Positions 54,101 through 64,000 of a stretch of 64,000 nucleotides of DNA are shown piece after piece. The stretch's first letter is position 1; each line of letters starts with the position of its first letter. The translations under genes and the position numbers were made by a program. This DNA is from Todiramphus chloris collaris. Taxonomy: Eukaryota; Chordata; Aves; Coraciiformes; Alcedinidae. The stretch covers positions 13,031,913 through 13,095,912 of the forward strand of contig JANVCC010000030.1 in NCBI GenBank assembly GCA_025345505.1, given 5' to 3'. Under the pieces are notes generated by a model. That model ran no database searches and was not told the DNA's origin. It saw only the letters and a program-made list of their open reading frames with translations.

Positions 54101-57100
54101 CCAGTTTGCATCAGAAGCAAGGCTGTCATAAACATTGTATATCCCTCATGGTGGGGGCTGGAGGCAGACACTGATCAGGTGTGTTGGTGACAGCAGTCCT
54201 GATCTTCCTCCCCTTCTTTTCCCTCAGTCTTTACTTCTTGGTCCTAAAAATACACTTTCAGAAGATATATTTATTTATTTATTTGTTCCCCTAGAGAGAA
54301 AAATCTACATCTGTCTCTTGCCCACTCTCTCACACCTCTGATTTGGCAGCGCACATGTTAACACGAGTGCTATTTTCTTTCCATGACAACCTTAAATGCA
54401 AACCCTGCCCTGTGTTCTGGTATAAAAGAAACGCTAGCATTTCCTCATCTTCAGGAGTTAACAACGAGGACAGCCCCTTTGGCAGTGCTGGAAACTTCCC
54501 CATCTTTCTGTTAGGTTAGTCCTGATTCCTCAGCCCTGCTGGAGTGCCCTGCTGTCCAGGTGTGCCTTGCTCCTGTCACATCCTCTGCATCTCAGATCTG
54601 CGGTCCACTTTGCCATCAGATGGAGCAGCTTCTTGTTTGCCTAGGACAGAAGCATTGCAGCTCTTCTCGGGAGCTTCATCAGTAATGAAGGTAGAAATGG
54701 AGAGATTTAAAATTGAAAGAGATTTAGCTTACTGTTATTTGCTGGATTCGGGTAAAAGATTTATAATCTAGATCAATAAAAAATATATTCTTGACAGGTG
54801 CCTTATAAAGCATGAACTTCTTTGCAGTTATGTGGGCAGGGGAAACCTGGACTGCCCAAAGTCTCCGTTCAGCAGAGGAACTAAGCAGCAGGTGTTTCTC
54901 TTTGAAATGCATCATAGAACAGCTTTAATGTGTGAAACAGCTCTCCTGTATACATGAAAAGCTAGATAAAAATGGGGAGCGTTATGATGACATTACATAG
55001 ATTTCCGGAGAGGCTCACAGGAGGGATTTGGGTGCAGAGTAGATGATATGGCCCCAGATACTGCCCTGTCCCTGCGTCCTGCTCCACCCCCAGCAGTACC
55101 CTGCTCCTTGCACTCCTTTCTGGGCTACTGCTTATACACATTTTCCCCAGTCCATAGTCCTGCCTCTGTCCGGCGGCATAGCCTGGTCTATTTATATTGC
55201 AGATCTATTTATATTGTTTCAGGATAACTTTCATCATTGTTCCAAGTGCATCTGGAAAGAGAGACGGAGGCTTGCCATGTAGCTGCAGACATTAGGAAAC
55301 AGGGGAAAAAAATACTTCATCCTCTGCAAATGTTTTCCCTCTTGGCCTGTGAAGCTGGTGCTTCATTTAACTTCAACCAAGTGTCAAATAAAGGGGGACT
55401 GGTTGAAAAGTCCTTAATTTATGGAGTTTCTTGTAAACAAGAGTCAAGCTTTTCAGTTCCCCTTTGCTTCCTGCTTATGTTTTCTTCTTGTGCTGGTCGG
55501 ACAGAACTTCCCCTTACCTCTCTGCTCTAAAGATAGTGTCTGTCAATCCTCTTTCTTTCCTACTCCAGTGTTACAACTTAGGCCTGGTGGTGTCTTGTCC
55601 CCCTGGTGTCTTTGTTACCCTTTTCTGTCTCTCAAGCAGCAAAGGAAACAGAACCTTTTGAGGGGGAATTTCTTCAGTGGCAGATCGTTAAGTCAGACTT
55701 TTTGTGCTAGGAGCACAAAGCCACTGATCAGAGGAACGTTGGCACTGCAGCAGATCTTTAAAAGCTTAATTTCTGAGCCTTCTTCCTGGATTATTAGAAA
55801 ACTACTGCCCTGAATTAAAAAACAGCACTTGCATTTTCATGTGAATGTGTGTTCTGGGTGGAAGCTATTGGTTTCAAACTGTATTTTAATGAGACATATG
55901 TCCCTAAATGCCTTCTGGAATAGTAATCTCCAGTGCCACAGTGTCACTTTGCAGATATGATGCTCATTGCCATTAAATGCAGGTATCCACAGAGTGAAAA
56001 TCTGTAGCTGTGTCTTGCACCTCCGCTGTGACCTTGGGGTTTGGTCAGTGATATGCTGAAGTGCAGCACTTGGCTTTGAATAGTCCCATAGCCTTAGCCT
56101 GCGGGGTGTGAGTGAGGCAAGGCTCCTCAGAAGTCAGGCTTTAAGCATGCTTCTGGCCCAACAGGCTTGAAACAGAAGAGGGTAATCTTAAAACAAAATT
56201 TTAAGATAAAAATGCTGCTCACATTAATGTGAAATTTTACATATATATATATATATGTATTTTAATCTTGTAATGCCTCCCTTCTAAAAGAACCTCCCAA
56301 AATCCCCAAATATTTGCCAGTGGAAGCGTGAACCTCTATATGAGTAACTGAAAGCTGCTGACAGCATTTCCTTTCCTTACCTTCCACTGATCTCCAGGGG
56401 TGTTGTTGAAGTGGATGATTTGAAAAAGGAGCACACTGGTGCCTGAAGGAAAAGGGTCTAAAGGCAAGGGAAGAAGATAACGAGGAATAACCTTATAGGA
56501 CAGAGGGGGAAGAGAGAAAAATTTAACTTCCAGAACACAGAGAGGTTAACTAGGAGACAGAACTAATAAGTTGAAATGAGAGCAGATGTAGTACCCAGAC
56601 TTCTCTGCTAAGTATTCCTTTGCTTTCTCTTGAGGACCAAAACTGAAATAGTTTCTGCTCTAGCTGCTATTCCCTGAATTCAGATTTATTGGTTGCTTTG
56701 ATCTAAGAATTCAGCAGACTCAGAAGTTTTATTCCTTGTGCTTGACTGTTCCCGAGACTTCCAGCGGTTCCAACTTTATTGCAAGTTTCACAATATTTGA
56801 TATTTGCTGTAAAAGTTCAGCACCAGAGTTCTAGGATTACAAGAAAATCCTTATTTAAAATTATTCCTACACTTCAAAGTTGGAGGCAAGGAGCTTGTGA
56901 AAGCGTAACGATTACACTGGAAACAAAAAACAAGAAGGCAAATAACTGCACTTTTTCATATTGTTCTTAATCTGTTGTAATTATTTCCTGAGGGTCTGAC
57001 TCATGATTTATTTGCTGCTTGATACTGAAAACTGACATGCTCCTTGGTGTTTTTTTTGTTGGGATTTATTTGTAACCACCCAGAAGCTCCTTATCCACTC

Positions 57101-60100
57101 TCTATAAAGAGACCTCCCGTGTCATTGACCAGATGTTTCTTACATATACTGACTTTTTTGGATAGTGTCAAAATATTTGATACTTCAGCCAGAAGGGCAA
57201 GGTCAGGGTGAGAGATAATGTTGTGTACACTGCTCAGCCTCTTTGTTGCTTTTTTGTCTCTGTGCGTGTTGTGGTTTGTTGGGTTTTTTTCAGTTTGTTT
57301 TGCCTGACCCCTACTACTCCTGTTCATGTTGAATTAAAAACTTGGAAGTTACTCAGAGTACTCCCTTTGAGAAGAAGGTTGTGTGGGTGTTTGTTAGGGA
57401 CTTGTTATTAACCAAGCAAATTGATACAACAGAAATAGCGAGTGGCTGGAAGACAGTGTGTTGTGTGGCACCACTCTGTGTTCAGACAGTAAGAAATTAC
57501 TCTGAGTAGTCACAGCAGGTAAACAGGAGAAGAAAGATGTATTATTAGAAATGGAAATGTGCCCTATGGCAGGTATTTCCCGGGGACCCAAACAGCTGAG
57601 CTGTTTCTTCTCCACAATTCAGGCTGTGTTTTTTGGCAGTTCATCCTTGTGATTCTGTCCCTTTCCCTCACCTAGTCTGCAAATCATGTTTCAACAGATC
57701 TGGTGGCTGGATCCAGAACTCACATATGGCAATGCCAAGCCATTTGTCTTCACACAGGGGCACTCGGTGTGTAACCGGTCTTTCTTCCCCTGCTTCGACA
57801 CGCCAGCAGTGAAATGCACCTATTCAGCTACTGTCAAGGTGAGTGGCCGAGGGGCTAGGAATGGTTCGTGGAGCACTCAGCTGCTGTTAACAGCATAGTT
57901 TCATTGTGCACCTGCCTAGGATGTAAACTATTAATGGTGATTATTTGGTGTTATTAAAAATATTGTGGATTTTTTAGATCCTGTTCTGGTTCTTGGGCCA
58001 GAATCGGGGTGTGGCCACAAAGGCAGCTCTGTTGCCTGTCGTGCTTGGGTCTTGTCTTCCCTGTACTCGATGCTGAAAGAGTGACCATGAAATTGATAAT
58101 ATGCTGAGAGAGTTTTGCTGTTCACTTCTAGTAGTGGTTATTGATGATCGTACTCAACTGTACTTTATCAATTCTTGAAAGGAAAAAAACGAAAGTGTTA
58201 TGAAAGCAGCATCAAATAATGTTGCATTTTGTGTAGATGAAATTATTTGATATGTGGACAATTTTGGGGCAGCTGGCATAAGAATCCATGCAGTGCATGA
58301 GGAATAATATCTTTGGTATGTTTTCACAGTCTGGGTAGATTGTGGTATAAAAACCTCACAGAAATCTTACATTTTGTTGTTATCTAAATGATTATTCTTA
58401 ATGTACATCCTCAGGCATAGATAAAAAACCAAGCCAGACATACCTGTGGTGTAGTCATTCAGCTGTGATCATCTAGTGAGTTGCCGTGTATGGTGTTGGT
58501 TTTCCAGGCTCCAGCAGGCATACAGGTGTTGATGAGTGCCACCCAGAGTACCTACTTAGAAGAGGAAGGTGTATATCAATTTTACATGGAATACCCAGTT
58601 CCTGCCTACTTAGTGGCCCTGGTGGCAGGAGACCTTATACATGCAGACATAGGTCCAAGGTAAGATTTGCAGTGAGCCAATTCTGCTTTTTGTGTCTCTG
58701 TGCAATGCTTCACATCATACATAGTAAATTTGTTGAGTCAGTGATGAGGCAACAGTTGGGACCGTGAGCTGTGAGTGTTCAGAGAGTCTGAGGTGTAGCT
58801 GCATGTGAAGAAATTCCTGGCACTGCACTGGCAAAGTTATTTCCCTCATTGTCCCCTGTGGTCATTAAAGCTACTTGTCTCATTGCCTTATTTACGGGCT
58901 CTGTGATTATCTCTTGCCATGTATCCTTGGAGTGTTAGCCAAAAAAACCCCCGACTCTCATGTGAGACCTGTTAGCACTGTTACCATACATGGAAGTGTG
59001 GTGAGAAATCAGGCTATTTTTTCAAAGAGATAATTCAGTTTGCTGAAGTATCACCTGATGTTTTCTGCTTTCTGACAGGAGCAGAGTGTGGGCAGAGCCT
59101 TGCCTGCTGCCAACAGCCATCAGCAAGCTGTCTGGCGTTGTTGAGCGCTGGTTGACTGCTGCGGAGAGTCTGTATGGCCCATATATATGGGGAAGGTGAG
59201 TTTAATGAGATTCCCAGGAGTGTGTACTGTAAACAAAATAAAACAATCTTGAGAAATTACAGTGCTTTCTGAAACCCTGTGCTAGCAGTAGCAGGACCAG
59301 TGAGCCTCTCAACTGGCAGCACTGTAGTAGCTGGAAACAAACTCTGGAGTTTTGTCTCTGCAAGTGGCAGAGAGGAGGTGGCATGTGGAGGCATGGAGGC
59401 ATTTTGGCGGGTATGGTGGGCAGAGCTGGGGGTTTCTAAACAGTGGATCTTTCACAAGGAGTGAAGGGTTTTCATACTGTAGCGTTCGGTGACGGAAATC
59501 CAACATTGTGCCAGACACCATTTAAAATGTATGGCAGTTTTATATATTTATCATATTTATTTTTACACATGGCACTTGCTATATGATATGTTTATTGTGG
59601 TATGCCTGAAGATGCTGAAACCTGACTCAGCACAGACTCGCTGAGAGTCCTAGGCCCTAAACCCAACTTTAATAGTTTCTGAAGTTAAGCTTGACTATGT
59701 TTTAAAAGAGAGCAGTCTTGAGAGAATGCTTTTATTCTTTGGATGGGATAAATTGTTTACAAAGGCTTCCTATATTTCTTTGCTAAAGGCAAGCAGGAAG
59801 AACTTGTTAACTTACAAAATGTTGCTTGAAATCATCTGACAACACAGCCCAGTGTGCCAGTGCTGATCATTGGTGGAGAAATTTAGAAACCAAGACAAAT
59901 AGTATTGTTACATTCTGAAGCAGACAGACTGGTGTTATTTTGCTGACACTGCAGGTACTCCAGTTAATTCATTCAGTAGCTTCCCGGCCCCTCTCTTTTC
60001 CTGGGAGCCTCTGGGGACTTGACACACTGTATGTGGTAGTTTTTGTAGAGTAAAAGTGGTTCTGGCTTGCAGATACACAACTTGTGATGAGTTTGCCTGT

Positions 60101-63064
60101 GTGAAGGGAGCGTGATGCATCTGGGAAGTGCTGCATCTGCTGCACATGAAAAGTTTGTCTAGTCTTTCCATCCAAACGTGAGCAGATCCTTGGCCAACAG
60201 GATTAATTCTGTGATCCCCTTATCAGAAGAGTTAGGCACCATGGGTCTAGAAAGTTTGTTCCCGAAGTCACAAAAATGTCTCAGAAGAGTCTTCCCTAAA
60301 GAAAAAAAAAAGTTACTGTATGCTTCTCTTGGAATAGCTGTAATGTACTTGTGTCCTTTCTCCTCTCTTCTTTCTTCTCTCCCCAATTTTAGATATGACA
60401 TTGTTTTTCTTCCTCCATCCTTCCCTATTGTTGCCATGGAAAACCCATGCCTGACCTTCATCATCTCTTCCATTCTGGAGAGCGATGAGTTTTTGATCAT
60501 TGATGTCATTCATGAAGTTGCCCACAGCTGGTTTGGAAATGCAGTCACCAATGCTACCTGGGAGGAGATGTGGCTGAGCGAGGGACTAGCCACGTACGCA
60601 CAGCGCCGGATCACCACCGAGACCTACGGTATAGAGGCAGAAATGTTTCTCCTTGTGCTATGTCTAACCAAGAATTGAGAGTTTGCCTTGGCAGCTCAGA
60701 ATCCCGTGGGAAGCTGCTGGCTGGTTTTGTTTGTTTCTTTGAGTTTGCTTTGGTTTCTTTTAAAAATTATTTATTTATTGTTATTTCTGAAACACACACA
60801 GCCCCAGACTTTGCATTGAACATCTTAGATGCTTAGAGTCTGGTGGTGTCTTGGCTTTGGGTGGAGTCAACAGGGGGTGTGTTAGCACAGTGTTGTAAGG
60901 ATGTTTCTAGGAACTTTGGAACTGCTGTCGGGTACCAGGCAGGTGTTCGTGTGGCAGAACAATGTAAGCAGAGGATGCTTCAGAGAAAAATGTAAGAAAT
61001 GTTATCATGGTTATGCTGTGAAATACCTGTCCTCTGAACAAGTGTCTTTCTAATCCTGATCAGTTAGGTACTACCTACTGTTAGAATGATGTCAATAACA
61101 CTTGGGGGGGGTGGAAAAGTACGTGTCCACATAGCTGTCTATTTATCTGCTTGAGGCATCCTGTGGAATTGTCTAGCCTTGCCTTTCCTTATATCAGTGA
61201 ATTTCACAGGTCAGTTATATGATATTATCTTCAGAATGCATAAGTAGTAAACAATTCCTATTGCTTTTCAGTTGAATTGGATTTTTATTGAAGTGAATAA
61301 CGGGAACATACACGTCTCTAGTTTGTCCTGTTCCGTTCTTAAAGGCCATGTGTATTCTCACACATCTCCTGTAAACAATCTTGGAAAAATTCCTGGAAAT
61401 CTTGGCAGCGAGAGTGTTTAGAAGGATGCCTTTGTTTTTAGTCATATATATTGTTTTTGGAGATGAGCTGATGATAATGAAGTTCAGGGAAAGAAATGCT
61501 CTGAGCATGTATGGAGATGCTACAGTGTATATTTTTATGTTGAATAATTCTCAGTGGTCAGGACTGTTCTTGCCAGACGTGCTGTTATACAGAGCAATTA
61601 TATAAATAGGTCAGAAGATACTGACCTGTTATCTATCTCAGTCTGTCCCTCTGATAAAGGACAAGATTCTTGCTGGTTTTGGTCTGTTCTCTTGAAATTT
61701 AGAACTGTTTGTCTCAAGAACTGATTGTTCAGGAAACCAAGAAATAAACGCCTTTCCCTGTGCCATTCTTTAGAAAGCTCTTTTTGCATTCTCATTTGTT
61801 TCTAAACCAGACCTTTGATCTAAATCTTGCCATTTCTGGCATAATTTCAGAGTATCTTCTGCTGTTAATAAAAAGGCATCTTTGTAATGACATTGTTTAC
61901 AGAAATTGGAGTTTGCTGACCACTGCACCCCTTGGATCTTGCTTAATCCTCCTCTCCATAGCTTGAAGCGGTTGCCCCCAACGCTATTGTGGTTCTTGCT
62001 TTCCCCTGTGAAGCACATCTGCCCCTTTCTCTGCCAGTACAGGTTTTTCTCTCTTCCAGATATATCCTGTTTCTTGATTCTTGCTTTGCTTGTATCAGGT
62101 TCCTGTGTACACATGTCAAGACTCTGAAATTCTATCTACGTAACAAGCCCTACTGTTGGAGTTGAAGACTTGGCAAAGAAAGCCCAAGTGTTAATAGCGC
62201 TGGATATAAAGTATCTTCTGAATCTGCAAATCCATTTTCCACAGCTTTTTACTTCTGCAGGGGAGTAGGAGAGATCTCTTGACAGTGTAGCACAGCTAGT
62301 TTGGCCTGAAAGCATGGAATGCCTGACACTGCCCTGAGGTGGAAGAGAAAGAGCAGCTGAAACATTTGCAACTGTAAAAGAAGTTGTAATGAGTGGCAGG
62401 TGAAAAAAGTATGAGAACACTAAATAAAGCTTAAAAAAGATCCGCAGGATTTGTAATATAACAACTAAATCTAATCCTTTTACATTTTCACCCAAGAAGT
62501 GACATTTGGTGAGTAATGTCCTTGTCACTGAGTATGGAATCTCATGTCCAGTATTCTACCAGTGAAATTACTCTTTTGTAGCCCTTGATTACTTCTTGAA
62601 AGTAACCTGTGCAATACTTATTCCAATGCTGCTCATCTTATCTTGCAAAAACTGATAAGATGGTGTCAAGGATGTAAACTTTAGCATAGTTTTCACTCTC
62701 CTTTATGTTTCAGTTCAGCCTGCTGCATGATCGGCATGAGTAAATACACTGGTTTAGGTTCTGGCTTCCATTACAAATTGCGAGGATTTTTTTGTGCTCA
62801 AGTTTCTCCGCCCTTACATGGCTGTGATTCTGTCTCACTGTTGTGCCTTCTGCACCTTCAGGGTCTTTTATTTTGTACCTGTGCTAGTTCTTCACGGATT
62901 AGGTTTTGCTAGTCATTTGCCCACAACTAATAAGTTTCTTTCTGGGGTAGGAGCTGCCTTCACTTGTTTGGAGACTGCATTCCGTCTTGATGCTCTCCAC
63001 AGACAGATGAAGCTCCTTGGAGAAGATAACCCTGTCAGCAAACTTCAGGTTAAACTGGAGCCAG
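50404..63064 (+). CDS. RNPEPL1: RNPEPL1, arginyl aminopeptidase-like 1 (6 exons, 3' part outside window)
   Basis: M1-family zinc aminopeptidase (aminopeptidase B / LTA4H branch) that removes N-terminal residues from peptides. The spliced frame gives 494 complete codons: N-terminal saddle domain (exons 1-4), then the catalytic domain. Exon 5 has the exopeptidase loop VAMENPC and the zinc site [10 protein letters not shown], with the third ligand Glu 18 residues on in WLSEGLA, all intact. The sequence after exon 1 agrees closely with human RNPEPL1, for example [11 protein letters not shown] and [19 protein letters not shown]. The start at 50404 fits the human start MAA followed by a Cys-rich run and then DVASASS. 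Introns are GT-AG with matching phases. The remaining catalytic and C-terminal helical domain lie beyond 64000. RNPEPL1 is distinguished from RNPEP by this loop and the DVASASS N-terminus. Confidence 0.96.
50775..50828 (+). repeat. RNPEPL1: CCG/CCN repeat coding polyproline in RNPEPL1
   Basis: Near-perfect CCG triplets encode [18 protein letters not shown] within exon 1. Replication-slippage-prone coding repeat. Confidence 0.8.
51127..57697. other. RNPEPL1: RNPEPL1 intron 1
   Basis: 6571 bases. GC content falls quickly after 51300. Contains a (TA)n run at about 56241-56256 and TTTA repeats near 54269-54285. No exon, RNA gene or CR1 recognised. Confidence 0.7.
57698..57838 (+). CDS. RNPEPL1: RNPEPL1 exon 2
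   Basis: 47 codons, [20 protein letters not shown] and [20 protein letters not shown]. Includes the Gln of the M1 substrate-binding region (FTQ) and the conserved FPCFDTP turn. Phase 0 on both sides. Confidence 0.97.
58508..58659 (+). CDS. RNPEPL1: RNPEPL1 exon 3
   Basis: Encodes [20 protein letters not shown], then [20 protein letters not shown] and LIHADIGPR. The [14 protein letters not shown] segment is diagnostic of the aminopeptidase B branch. Donor GTAAGA, phase 2. Confidence 0.97.
59079..59195 (+). CDS. RNPEPL1: RNPEPL1 exon 4
   Basis: Encodes [20 protein letters not shown] and [19 protein letters not shown], the link into the catalytic domain. Phase 2 in and out. Confidence 0.97.
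60393..60628 (+). CDS. RNPEPL1: RNPEPL1 exon 5 (zinc active site)
   Basis: Encodes [20 protein letters not shown], then [20 protein letters not shown] and [20 protein letters not shown]. Zinc ligands: His codons at 60511 and 60523, Glu at 60580; catalytic Glu at 60514. The exopeptidase motif reads V-A-M-E-N rather than the GxMEN of most M1 enzymes. Donor GTATAG (phase 1). Confidence 0.98.
60629..62950. other. RNPEPL1: RNPEPL1 intron 5
   Basis: 2322 bases; nothing recognised. Acceptor GGGGTAG lacks a clear T-rich tract immediately before it, but TTTCTTTC lies 10 bases upstream. Confidence 0.65.
62951..63064 (+). CDS. RNPEPL1: RNPEPL1 exon 6 (last in window)
   Basis: Encodes [20 protein letters not shown] and [18 protein letters not shown]; donor GTATTG at 63065 (phase 1). 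The next exon lies beyond the window. Confidence 0.96.
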
Positions 63065-64000
63065 GTATTGCTTTTGGCTGAAGCTGCTGTACACAATTTC
63101 TCTATGTCAGTGCTGGAATATAGACCAAAAAAAAGACTAATTTGTACATCTTCTTTTTATAAAGAAAGAAAAAAAGAAATACTCATTTGTAAACCAGTCT
63201 AAAAGTAAATAAGGAAACCTGGCTTGAAGTTTTCTCAAAGTTGGCTAACTCATCTTTACAAATACTGTTCTGTTCAAGAACAGAACAGACTCACTGAGTA
63301 GAAACAGACTTTGAAAAACTGCCTTGAAAGCTGTGTGGTTTTGAACTTCTGAATATGTAAAATAAAGTTGTTTATACTGAAAATATTTGGAAACATCATA
63401 TGAAATCCTGTGCTATTAGATGTTCCTCTTTTTATGTGTTCATGTAAGAACAACGTGTGTATGCATAAGCATACAGATAAACATATGTACTTGTACTCCT
63501 GTTGAGTGAGCTGTGCAGAGGCTGTGTGGTTGTCCCCTGAGCCAGATGCAGGTCTGCACTCCAGCATTGTGTATCTTCTTCACTGATACTTCTCTAGTCC
63601 TGTGGTCCCTACTGGAGGTGTGAAGCAGTCTTCAATCTAGATGATATTTAAAACAATGTAAAATGTAAGTGGAGGTGATATTGGAACCGAATGGAATGGA
63701 AAAGCATGCGTTGGAAGCCTTAAAAAAGCAACAAGTAGTGATTACCTTATATTGGTAACTTTAAAAATTTGTGGTATGGCAATTCCTTGACTTTTGTAAT
63801 GAAAAAAACCCAACAGCATTTGTCTTCAAATTCCAGGTGTGTTTTCAGTGACTTCAAATTAGAAGTGACTTGTTCCACTGGGAATTAATACTTAATTTGC
63901 AATGACTGATTTTTTAATTTATTTTTTTTTCCCAGCCTGTGTGTTTGTGTTTACTACAGGCTTGTTTTGTTTTTAATTCACTGCATCTTGGCTCAGTGAT
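63065..64000. other. RNPEPL1: RNPEPL1 intron 6 (partial)
   Basis: 936 bases to the window edge. Holds the inverted repeat at 63265-63288; no exon found. Confidence 0.65.
63265..63288. repeat. Perfect inverted repeat, 11-bp arms
   Basis: CTGTTCTGTTC and GAACAGAACAG separated by AA. Contains TGTTCT/AGAACA half-sites like steroid receptor elements, but in everted order. Confidence 0.85.

Larger units (their letters stand above)
57839..60392. other. RNPEPL1: RNPEPL1 introns 2-4 (around exons 3 and 4)
   Basis: Introns of 669, 419 and 1197 bases; nothing beyond splice signals recognised. Confidence 0.65.

Overview
The window is nuclear DNA from a bird. Five 3'-truncated CR1 LINE fragments, two ERVL-like LTRs of a TGTC-GTGGTTT type, moderate introns, universal GT-AG splicing and a strongly CpG-rich promoter all fit an avian genome. 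The exact species cannot be read from the sequence.

Layout. Positions 1-44379 carry the plus-strand gene ABCC5 (MRP5), an ABC exporter of cyclic nucleotides and organic anions. By comparison with the human gene, exons 3-30 are present (28 coding exons, 13595-44379, 1392 codons plus stop), and only the N-terminal ~43 residues, with the first coding exon and promoter, lie upstream of the window. The first 13.6 kb are therefore intron, loaded with repeats: an LTR inserted into a CR1 at 3-1110, CR1 copies at 3564-4286, 4831-5488 and 6881-7562, and an older LINE-like fragment near 9750-9990. A second LTR (22827-23577, with a 5-bp target duplication) and a fifth CR1 (37301-37870) sit in later introns. 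Every repeat is antisense to ABCC5. The ABCC5 3' UTR runs from 44380 to about 45825 with an AATAAA at 45803, followed by a long GT-rich tract.

Positions 45830-49480 are intergenic with no supported gene. A CpG island (about 49480-51250) holds the promoter of a second plus-strand gene, RNPEPL1, an M1-family zinc aminopeptidase. Six of its exons are in the window (50404-63064), including the complete HEXXH-18-E zinc site; the gene runs off the right edge.

How they relate. The two genes are tandem and co-directional but functionally unrelated. ABCC5 exports cyclic nucleotides and organic anions at the plasma membrane; RNPEPL1 trims N-terminal residues from peptides. From general knowledge, human ABCC5 is on 3q27 and human RNPEPL1 on 2q37, so this intergenic segment probably crosses a junction between two mammalian synteny blocks. 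Points most worth a second look are a candidate frameshifting cassette exon in ABCC5 (17352-17415), a four-codon upstream ORF in the RNPEPL1 leader, the proline-rich enlargement of RNPEPL1 exon 1, and the shared LTR family.
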